From Nonomuraea thailandensis (GTDB lineage Bacteria; Actinomycetota; Actinomycetes; Streptosporangiales; Streptosporangiaceae), in contig NZ_JAMZEB010000002.1 of the NCBI RefSeq assembly GCF_024172165.1, positions 992,001 through 1,056,000 of the forward strand: a DNA stretch of 64,000 nucleotides, given 5' to 3'. Both the position numbers and the translations under genes were made by a program. Below the pieces are notes generated by a model, which was not told the origin of the DNA, did not search any database, and saw only the letters and a program-made list of their open reading frames with translations. Each line of letters opens with the position of its first letter. Position 1 is the first letter of the stretch. Positions 32,668 through 39,851 of the stretch are shown piece after piece.

Positions 32668-35600
32668 TGCAGCCGTCCGAGCTGGCGGCGGGAGGTGATG
32701 CCCAGCTTGGCGAAGACCTTGCCGAGGTGGTACTCGACGGTCTTGGGGCTGACGACCAGGCGGCCGGCGATCTCCTTGTTCGTCAGGCCCTCGCGGACCA
32801 GCCGCACGATCTGCGCCTCGTGCGGCGTGAGCGGGTCGGCGGCCTCGGCCGGACGCCGGTGCGCGGGCTCGCCTGCCGCCGACAGCTCGCTCTCCGCCCG
32901 GCCGGCGAACCCCGCCATGCCCATCCCCGTGAACAGCTCCCAGGCCGTGCGCAACGGCTGCCGCGCGTCGGCCGCGCGGCCCTCGCGGCGCAGCCACGCG
33001 CCGTGGAGCAGGTGGGCGCGGGCCAGGTCGGGGCGCATGCGGGTGCGGCCGAGCCGGTCGATCGCCTCACGGAACCGGCCTTCGGCCTCGGCGCCCTCGC
33101 TGAGCAGCGCCCGGGACCTGGCCTCGACCCCGAGGGCCCAGTCGGTGCCGCTCGCCTGCGTGGTGGCGGCGAGCCGGTCGAGCGCCCAGGCGGCGAGGTC
33201 GCGCTCGCCGCTGTGCACGGCGGCCTCCACGAGCTCGGCCGGCGCCCAGTGCGCGGCGGCGCCCGGCGCGGGGTGGTGGGCGCAGGCGCGCACGGCGGCC
33301 GTCCGGGCCTGCTCGTACTGGCCGAGGCCGTTGTGGAGGACGGCTCTCAGCCACTGGGCGGCTCCCGCGTCGCAGGCCGCGGCCTCGCCCGTCAGGACGT
33401 CGGCCAGGTGTTCCGCCTCGGCCTGCCGCCCCTGCCACGCGGCCAGGGCCAGCGCACCGCCCGCCGGCCCCCCGGCCAGGGTGAGCGCGCCGCCCGCCGG
33501 CCCCCCGGCCAGGGTGAGCGCGCCGCCCGCCGGCCTCACGGCCAGGGTGAGCGCGCCGCCCGCCGGGCCCGAGAAGCCGGTGAGGGCGTGGATCTGCTCG
33601 TGCAGCGACGCCGCCTCGTCCAGGCGGCCCTCGAAGGCGAGCATGACGAGCCGCGTGCTCAGCGCCAGGGGCAGCAGGGCGAGTGCGCCGGTCTCGCGGA
33701 CGAGCCGGAGGTGGCGATCCGCCAGCCGGACGGCCGACCTGTCGTCCCAGGCGGCCACGGCGATCGTGTGAGCGGCCCACGACCAGCGCAGCCGCTCCGT
33801 GTCGGGGACGTCCTCGCTGAGGAAGGCGGTCAGGGCCCGGCGCATCGCCGGTGCCGCGTCGCGGGCGTCCTGGGTGAGGTGCTGGGTGAGGGCGTCGAGC
33901 AGGAGATCCGCGGCCCGGGGTGCGCCGGGTGCGGGCGGGGCCGTACGGGCGGCCGCCGCGACCTCCGTCAGGCCGCAGCCCACGTCCGGGAGGCCGGGAC
34001 AGTGGTGTGAGAGTCCGGGGCCCTGGTTCGGGAGGGTGCGGATCGCGGCGGACAGGGCGTGCAGGTACGTGTCGCGGGCGAGGGCGGCGTCCAGGGGCTC
34101 GAACCGCCTGGCGGCGGCGAGCAGCATCGGCGCGGCGGAGCCGTCAGCGGTCATCGTGATCTCGGCGCGCAGGAGTTCGGCGTGGGCGAGCCGCAACTCG
34201 TCCGGCGGCCCCGCCTCGGCCGAGGCCAGCAGCGCCAGCGCCGGCTCCGAGGCGCCGGCCAGGTGATGGGCGCGGGCGGCGGCCAGGGCGCGTCCGGCCC
34301 GGCGGTGGGGGTCGGGGGTGAGGACGACCGCTCGCTCCAGGAAGGCGGCGACGGCCGCCAGGCCGCCGCGGGCCCGCGCGCGGGCTGCGGAGCGTTCGAG
34401 CTCCGCGGCGATCTGCTCGTCCGGTTGCGCGGTGGCGTGCGCGCGGTGCCAGGCGCGCCGGTCCGGGGCGGCGCCGGGGTCGGTCGCCTCGGCCAGAGCC
34501 TGGTGCGCCTGGCGGCGTTCCTCCGGCAGGGCCGCCTGGTAGATGGCCGAGCGCAGCAGCGGGTGCCGGAAGCGCACCCGTACGCCGAGGGCGATCAGGT
34601 CGCCGGCCTCCCCGAGCGCCGCCATGCCCAGGCCGAGCCGGGCGGCCGCCCGCCACAGCAGCGCCGGATCGCCGAGCGGCTCGGCGGCCGCCAGCAGCAG
34701 CAATCGCCGGGTGTGCCTCGACAGGCGGCCGAGCTGCCGCCGGAAGCCGTCCTCCACCCGGCCCGGCAGCGCCCGCGCGGCCGGCAGCCCGTACCCGCCC
34801 GCCAGCGTCCACGCGGCCGGCAGCCCGTATCCGCCCGCCGGAGTCCACGCGGGCGGCGCCTTCAGCCCGCCGGACGGCGTCGGCGTGGCCGGCAGCCCGT
34901 ACCCGCCGGCCGGGCCGGGGCCGGTGAACGCGTGCACCAGCTCCAGCAGCGCCAGCGGATTGCCCCGAGCCTCGGCGATCAGCCTGTCCCTGACCTGCTC
35001 GTCCAGCGGGCCGGGCACCACCGAGCGCAGCAGCGCGTGGGCGTCGTCCGGAGGCAGGCCCGTTACGTCCATCACCGGCAGCCCGGACAACGTGCCCGCC
35101 GCCCCCGGCGGCCTGTCCGCCGGTCCGGCCGGCTCGTACGGCGGCTGCCCCGGCAGCGGGTACGCCTCCTCGCTGTCGCGGAGCGCGAACACGCAGGCCA
35201 CCCGCTCGGCGAGCAGCCGCCGCGCGACGAAGGCGAGCACCTGAGCCGAGGCCTGATCCAGCCACTGGGCGTCGTCGATCACGCACACCAGCGGGCGCTC
35301 CTCGGCCGCCGCCGCGAGCAGGCTGAGCACGGCCAGGCTGAGCAGCAGCCGATCCGGCGCCGGCCCCTCCCGCCACCCGAACGCCGTGCCGAGCGCGGCG
35401 CTCTGCGGTTCCGGCAGGCCGTCCAGCAGGTCGAGCAGCGGTGCGCAGAGCGAGTACAGCGCCGCGAACGCCACCTCCATCTCCGGCTGCACCCCCGCGG
35501 CGCACACCACCCGGCACCCGGAGGCCCGCGCGGCCAGGTGCTCCAGCAGCGCCGACTTGCCCACGCCCGCCTCGCCGCGCACCACCAGCGCCCGGCTCCG

Positions 35601-35897
35601 GCCGGCGCGCACGTCGGCCAGCAGCCGGTCGAGCGCCTCGCACTCGATCCGCCGCCCCAGCAGCCCGTTCCTGAGCCCCAGCAGCCCCGCTCTGAAGCCG
35701 AGCAATCCCTCCGTGAAGCCGACCAGCCCGGCGTCCGGCCCGCCGAGCCCCCCAGCCTCACGGCCCAGCGGCCCGGCGGCCTTCGTGCCAGGGCGGTCGA
35801 AGCCGCCGGTCAGGCCGCCGCCATCGCCCAGGGCCGCGGGCTCCACGCGACGCCCGCTCACGTTCTCCAGAAGATCGAGGCTCGACTTCCCCAGCAT
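32664..35897 (-). CDS. LuxR family regulator with AAA ATPase domain (LAL type), 1
   Basis: From ATG 35897 (GGGAGG 10 bases upstream) the protein has 1077 residues; ATG 35915 is possible. An unusual Gly-rich stretch with GLLGFR/GLLGLR repeats precedes Walker A GEAGVGKS (residues 108-115). A Walker B-like VCVIDDAQWLD is near residue 206. A TPR-like helical middle follows, and the protein ends in a LuxR helix-turn-helix (LTPHEAQIVRLVREGLTNKEIAGRLVVSPKTVEYHLGKVFAKLGITSRRQL). LAL proteins are large ATP-dependent activators of sugar or antibiotic genes. Two in-frame tandem repeat arrays interrupt the middle (33440-33571, 34777-34848). Confidence 0.9.
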   Translation of the reverse strand: MLGKSSLDLLENVSGRRVEPAALGDGGGLTGGFDRPGTKAAGPLGREAGGLGGPDAGLVGFTEGLLGFRAGLLGLRNGLLGRRIECEALDRLLADVRAGRSRALVVRGEAGVGKSALLEHLAARASGCRVVCAAGVQPEMEVAFAALYSLCAPLLDLLDGLPEPQSAALGTAFGWREGPAPDRLLLSLAVLSLLAAAAEERPLVCVIDDAQWLDQASAQVLAFVARRLLAERVACVFALRDSEEAYPLPGQPPYEPAGPADRPPGAAGTLSGLPVMDVTGLPPDDAHALLRSVVPGPLDEQVRDRLIAEARGNPLALLELVHAFTGPGPAGGYGLPATPTPSGGLKAPPAWTPAGGYGLPAAWTLAGGYGLPAARALPGRVEDGFRRQLGRLSRHTRRLLLLAAAEPLGDPALLWRAAARLGLGMAALGEAGDLIALGVRVRFRHPLLRSAIYQAALPEERRQAHQALAEATDPGAAPDRRAWHRAHATAQPDEQIAAELERSAARARARGGLAAVAAFLERAVVLTPDPHRRAGRALAAARAHHLAGASEPALALLASAEAGPPDELRLAHAELLRAEITMTADGSAAPMLLAAARRFEPLDAALARDTYLHALSAAIRTLPNQGPGLSHHCPGLPDVGCGLTEVAAAARTAPPAPGAPRAADLLLDALTQHLTQDARDAAPAMRRALTAFLSEDVPDTERLRWSWAAHTIAVAAWDDRSAVRLADRHLRLVRETGALALLPLALSTRLVMLAFEGRLDEAASLHEQIHALTGFSGPAGGALTLAVRPAGGALTLAGGPAGGALTLAGGPAGGALALAAWQGRQAEAEHLADVLTGEAAACDAGAAQWLRAVLHNGLGQYEQARTAAVRACAHHPAPGAAAHWAPAELVEAAVHSGERDLAAWALDRLAATTQASGTDWALGVEARSRALLSEGAEAEGRFREAIDRLGRTRMRPDLARAHLLHGAWLRREGRAADARQPLRTAWELFTGMGMAGFAGRAESELSAAGEPAHRRPAEAADPLTPHEAQIVRLVREGLTNKEIAGRLVVSPKTVEYHLGKVFAKLGITSRRQLGRLQ
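33440..33571. repeat. Four in-frame 33-bp tandem repeats inside LAL regulator 1
   Basis: Four consecutive 33-base units encode an 11-residue repeat, roughly PAGGALTLAGG, in the helical region. Copies 2 and 3 are nearly identical while copies 1 and 4 have diverged. Because the unit is a multiple of three, copy number can vary without breaking the protein. Confidence 0.85.
34777..34848. repeat. Two in-frame 36-bp tandem repeats inside LAL regulator 1
   Basis: Units 34777-34812 and 34813-34848 are alike except for three bases and encode GGYGLPA-containing 12-residue repeats. A third, diverged GGYGLPA copy lies further along at about 34890-34915. Confidence 0.75.
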
Positions 35898-35970
35898 CCC
35901 GCCATGGCCTCCCATCACGCCTTCAACCCCTGATGGTTGAAAACCGTACGAGCGGTGGCGGGAGGTCAGC

Positions 35971-35987
35971 GTACGTAGGAGTACGTA
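35971..35987. promoter_or_regulatory. Repeated GTACGTA motifs in LAL 1/hydrolase divergent gap
   Basis: GTACGTA occurs at 35971-35977 and 35981-35987, a 10-base helical-turn spacing; TACGTA is itself palindromic. The motifs sit between the divergent LAL regulator and alpha/beta hydrolase genes, where a LuxR-type dimer site is expected. Confidence 0.4.
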
Positions 35988-36015
35988 ATACTGCCGCCAG
36001 GGGAGGGCGAGACCA

Positions 36016-36879
36016 GTGAGCTCCAGCTTCATCGAAAGCACGGTGGCGGTGTCCGGGGAGCCGGCCGTCGAACTGTTCGTCGCCCGGAGCGCTCATCCGG
36101 CAGGCCGGGCGATGCTGGTGATCCACGGTGGTCCCGACTGGGACCACAGCTACCTGCGCAAGCCTCTCGACCGGCTCGCCGGCCGCCACCAGCTGATCAT
36201 GCCGGACCTGCGCGGATGCGGGCGCTCCACGCGCGGGCTCGCCGACGATCAGTACACCCCCGCCGCGGCCACCGAGGACCTCGTCGCCCTCCTGAACGCC
36301 CTGGGCCTCCGGCAGGTCGACGTCCTCGGGTTCTCCTACGGCGGACTCATCGCCCAACGCCTGGCCCTGGCCGCCCCCGAACGCGTCCGGCGGCTGATCA
36401 TCGCCTCCAGCGGCATCCTCCCCGTCCCACCGGACGCCTACGACGGGTGGCCGGACCGCGCCGAGCGGCTCGCCGCCGAAGCAGCGGTGTGGGCCGATCC
36501 GTCCCTGTCCGGGCCGGCGTTGACCCGCGCGGCCGCCGTCGCCTCAGCCAGGGCGGACGTCCGGCGCCCGCAGGCACTGGCCGACCATCTCGATCGCCTG
36601 TCGCGCGTCCGCTTCACCGCCGAGTGGCTGCGGCCCCTGCGCGCCGGCATCCTGCCCGCCGCCCGCCCCGAGGACTCGGCTCGGAGACTGGCCGCCGCCG
36701 GGCATCCCCTGCTCCTGCTCCACGGACGGCAGGACCTGACCTTTCCCGCGCATCTGGTGGAGCGGGCCGCGAAGCTGATCCCCTCCGCCAGAGCCGTGAT
36801 CATCGAGGAAGCGGGCCACATGGCGCATGTCGACCAGCCCCAGGAGTGGCTGGACGCCGTCGCCCGGTTCCTGGCGTGA
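36016..36879 (+). CDS. Alpha/beta hydrolase, proline iminopeptidase-like
   Basis: The 287-residue protein shows VIHGGPDWDHSYLRKPLDRLAGRHQLIMPDLRGCGRSTRG, the HGGP-type oxyanion block of proline iminopeptidases. The nucleophile elbow is GFSYGGLIA, the acid is in HGRQDLTFPA, and the histidine is in EAGHMAHVDQP. Members cut N-terminal proline or hydrolyse esters. It is flanked by two LAL regulator genes, one divergent and one convergent, which suggests a regulated target. GTG 36016 has GGGAGGG 9 bases upstream. Confidence 0.88.
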   Translation: MSSSFIESTVAVSGEPAVELFVARSAHPAGRAMLVIHGGPDWDHSYLRKPLDRLAGRHQLIMPDLRGCGRSTRGLADDQYTPAAATEDLVALLNALGLRQVDVLGFSYGGLIAQRLALAAPERVRRLIIASSGILPVPPDAYDGWPDRAERLAAEAAVWADPSLSGPALTRAAAVASARADVRRPQALADHLDRLSRVRFTAEWLRPLRAGILPAARPEDSARRLAAAGHPLLLLHGRQDLTFPAHLVERAAKLIPSARAVIIEEAGHMAHVDQPQEWLDAVARFLA

Positions 36880-36898
36880 GGGCGGCGCCTCGCCGCCC
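36880..36898. terminator. Hairpin terminator between hydrolase and LAL regulator 2
   Basis: GGGCGGC and GCCGCCC pair around a 5-base loop immediately after the hydrolase stop codon and 7 bases before the convergent LAL stop. Confidence 0.65.
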
Positions 36899-36904
36899 GG
36901 CGGG

Positions 36905-39658
36905 TCAGAACGGCCGCTCGGCCATCATCGCGGCGAGCTCGCCCCGCGACTTGACCCCCACCTTCGGATAGATCCGGTAGAGATGGGTGGTGACCGTGCG
37001 CGGCGACAGGAACAGCCGCTCGGCGATCTCGCGGTTGCTCAGCCCGTCGGCCGCCAGCCGCGCGATCTGCTGCTCCTGCGGCGTCAGCGCGTCGATGGCG
37101 TCGATCGGCTTGCGGCGTGACTCGCCGGTGGCGCGCAGCTCGGTCCTGGCCCGTTCGGCCCACGGCGCCGCCCCGAGCGCGTCGAACGCGGCGGCCGCGG
37201 CGCGCAGCAGCGGCCGCGCCTGCGCCGCCTGGCGCCGCCTGCGCAGCCAGCCGCCGTACGTGAGCTGCAGCCGGGCCCGCTCGAACGGCCAGTCACGCAG
37301 GTCCGCGGCGAGCGCGGCCTCGTACGCCGCCGCGTCGTCGGCCCGCACGGCGCCGGCGTAACGCAGCCCCGTGAGGAGGACCGGCGAGCGGCTCAGCTCC
37401 GCGATCGGGGTCAGCTCGGCCACCACGGCGCCGAGCTCGTCGAGCGCGCCGCAGTGCGCCGCCGCCTCGGCCAGGTGCCCGGCGAGGGTGAACCGCACGT
37501 ACGGGTGGTAGGCGACGTCGCCCGGGTCGAACACCCGGTACAGGTGCCAGAACGCCTCCTCGAACCGGCCCGCGGCCAGCGCGTTGACGCCGCGGATGCG
37601 CTGCGTCAGCGCCAGCATCGGATGCATGCCCGCCGAGAAGACGACCTTCTCGGCGTCGTCCGCGATCTCGTCGGCGGTCTCGCCGTTGCCGCGCAGCGCC
37701 TCCGCCTGGCCGAGCTGCAGCCGGGCCTGCAGCTCCCACGTCGGATGGCGGGTCTCCGTGGCCAGCGCCACGGCCTCGGTCGCGGTGGACACGGTTGCCC
37801 GGGTGTCGCCGGCGGCGGCCGCGTTGTAGGCCAGGCTCACCAAGGACTGCGTCAGCGTGCCGACCCTGCCGTGCGTCCGCGCCTCGGCGACGCCCGGCGT
37901 CAGGAACGCGTTCGACAGCTCGAACGCGCCGAGCGCCGAGGCCGCCAGGCCGAGCTGGTAGCGCTGGCCGGGGGTGAGGTCCACGTCGTAGCGCAGCGCC
38001 GCCAGCCTCTCCAGGCAGGCCGCGCCGCGCTCGACCGGCGCGACCTGGGCCAGCGCGCACATCACCAGCACGTCGTCCGGCGGCGCGTCGATCAGCTCCG
38101 CGACGCGCACGAACTCCAGCCGGGTGTCGTCGTCGGGGTTGGACCAGTAGAACCGCAGGCTGATGTTGGTCAGCGACTCCAGGGTGAGCTGGACGTCGCC
38201 GGCGGTGCGCATGGTGTCGATGAGCTCGTTGTAGACGCGCAGCCGGGTGTTGCCGCTCCAGCCGGTGCCGAGATACACCTCGCGGAACCAGGCCAGCCTC
38301 GCCCGCTCCGCCGGGCGCAGGCGCGACTCGTCCACCAGCCCCAGCAGGCGCCGGATCGACTCCGTGTCGCCCTGCTCGTCGGCCATCGCGGCGGCCCACA
38401 ACAGCCGGCTGCCGCGCTTCTGCGGGTCCTCGCTGAGCTGCGCGGCCCGCTCCATGGCGGCCAGCGCCGCCGCGGCGGTCCGCAGGTGGCGGTCCCGCGT
38501 CGCCATCGCGGCCAGGTCCGCGGCCAGCGCCTCGTCCGGGCCGGACGCGGCGGCGGCGCGGTGCCACACCCGCCGGTCGTCGCCGGCCACGACCGCCGCC
38601 AGGCAGGCGTGCGCCCGCCTGCGCCGCGCCGGGCTCGCCGACTGCCGCAGGGCCGAGCGCAGCAGCGGGTGCCGGAAGCGCAACCGGTACTGCTCGTCCA
38701 CGCCGACCAGCCGGCTCACCACGGCCGGCTCCAGGTCGTCGGCCGTGACCGGCCGCTCCTCCAGCCGGGACGCCGCCGCCAGCACCTCGTCGAGGTCGTC
38801 GCCGTCGTCCAGCGCCGCCACGAGCAGCAGCGCGCGCGTGGCCGCGGGCAGCTCCCCGACCAGCCCGGCGAACGTGCGCTCCACCCGCGTGCTCAGCGGC
38901 AGGCGGGACGGCAGCAGCGCGGCGCCGCCGGAGCGGGCGGCCAGGCCGCCGAGCTCGACCAGCCCGAGAGGGTTGCCCGCCGACACGGCGAGCACCCGCT
39001 CGCGCAGGGCGGGCGCCAGCCCGGGCGCGACCTGGTCGAGCAGGGCGCCGGCGGACTCCGCGTCGAGCGGCTCCAGCGGCAGCTCCGGCAGCGAGGCGGC
39101 GGCGAGCCGCCGGTCGACGTCCTCGCCGTCACGGGCCGTCAGCACGAGCGCGACGGGGTCGGACTCCAGCCGCCTGGCCACGAAGGCGAGCACCTCCCAG
39201 CTCGCCCGGTCCAGCCAGTGGGCGTCCTCCACGGCCAGCAGGACCGGCTCGTCCAGGGCGGAGAGCAGGTCGAGCACCTCGACCCCGACCCGGAACGGCG
39301 ACTCACCCTCGACCGCGCCCAGCATCCGGCCGGGCCCGGCGCCGATCTCAGCGCCGAGGTCCGAGCCGATGTCCGGCAGCCCGCGGAACAGCCGCCCGAT
39401 CCCGGCGTACGGCAGCTCCACCTCCGCCTGCACGCCCGTAGTGGTCAGCACCCGCATGCCGCGTTCGGCCGCCAGCGCGCACGCCTCGCCCCACAGCGCG
39501 GACTTGCCGATCCCGGCCTCACCCCGCACCACGAGGGCGCCGCCGCGATGCCGCGTGGCCTCGTCCAGCATGGCGGCCAGCACCTGGAGCTGCGCCGCCC
39601 GCCCGACGAGCATCGGCGCCCCTGCGCGTGCCGGCGAGCGCCCCGCGTCTCCGGCCAC
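36905..39658 (-). CDS. LuxR family regulator with AAA ATPase domain (LAL type), 2
   Basis: The 917-residue protein has Walker A GEAGIGKS at residues 46-53 and Walker B-like LLAVEDAHWLD near 140. A long TPR-like helical region follows, and the C-terminal LuxR helix-turn-helix is LTPQEQQIARLAADGLSNREIAERLFLSPRTVTTHLYRIYPKVGVKSRGEL. GTG 39658 is the chosen start because homology begins at residue 16. It is divergent from LAL regulator 3; the 193-base gap holds two palindromes. The three LAL proteins are clearly related but not recent duplicates. Confidence 0.9.
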   Translation of the reverse strand: MAGDAGRSPARAGAPMLVGRAAQLQVLAAMLDEATRHRGGALVVRGEAGIGKSALWGEACALAAERGMRVLTTTGVQAEVELPYAGIGRLFRGLPDIGSDLGAEIGAGPGRMLGAVEGESPFRVGVEVLDLLSALDEPVLLAVEDAHWLDRASWEVLAFVARRLESDPVALVLTARDGEDVDRRLAAASLPELPLEPLDAESAGALLDQVAPGLAPALRERVLAVSAGNPLGLVELGGLAARSGGAALLPSRLPLSTRVERTFAGLVGELPAATRALLLVAALDDGDDLDEVLAAASRLEERPVTADDLEPAVVSRLVGVDEQYRLRFRHPLLRSALRQSASPARRRRAHACLAAVVAGDDRRVWHRAAAASGPDEALAADLAAMATRDRHLRTAAAALAAMERAAQLSEDPQKRGSRLLWAAAMADEQGDTESIRRLLGLVDESRLRPAERARLAWFREVYLGTGWSGNTRLRVYNELIDTMRTAGDVQLTLESLTNISLRFYWSNPDDDTRLEFVRVAELIDAPPDDVLVMCALAQVAPVERGAACLERLAALRYDVDLTPGQRYQLGLAASALGAFELSNAFLTPGVAEARTHGRVGTLTQSLVSLAYNAAAAGDTRATVSTATEAVALATETRHPTWELQARLQLGQAEALRGNGETADEIADDAEKVVFSAGMHPMLALTQRIRGVNALAAGRFEEAFWHLYRVFDPGDVAYHPYVRFTLAGHLAEAAAHCGALDELGAVVAELTPIAELSRSPVLLTGLRYAGAVRADDAAAYEAALAADLRDWPFERARLQLTYGGWLRRRRQAAQARPLLRAAAAAFDALGAAPWAERARTELRATGESRRKPIDAIDALTPQEQQIARLAADGLSNREIAERLFLSPRTVTTHLYRIYPKVGVKSRGELAAMMAERPF

Positions 39659-39688
39659 GCGCCCCCCTTCCGTCTGACGCGCGAATCA

Positions 39689-39701
39689 TGCATCGGATGC
39701 A
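39689..39701. promoter_or_regulatory. Perfect palindrome TGCATCGGATGCA upstream of LAL regulator 2
   Basis: Exact 6-base arms around one G lie 31 bases upstream of the LAL 2 start. A dimeric regulator site is likely; which LAL or other protein binds cannot be told. Confidence 0.4.
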
Positions 39702-39793
39702 AGGAACCGTACAACACGGGCAGGTCACCTGCCGTGCCCGCCGATCACCAGGCCGGCGGGCGATCGGCGCGGGTGCCTGGCCGCCATAAAATC

Positions 39794-39808
39794 GACAGGG
39801 GGCCTGTC
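39794..39808. promoter_or_regulatory. Palindrome GACAGG-GGG-CCTGTC upstream of LAL regulator 3
   Basis: Exact 6-base arms around GGG lie 43 bases before ATG 39852 and just after an A-rich stretch (CATAAAATC). It may be an operator or overlap the LAL 3 promoter. Confidence 0.4.
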
Positions 39809-39851
39809 TTCTACGGCGTCCTCGAACAACCCGCGTTGGAGAGCAGAGCCC

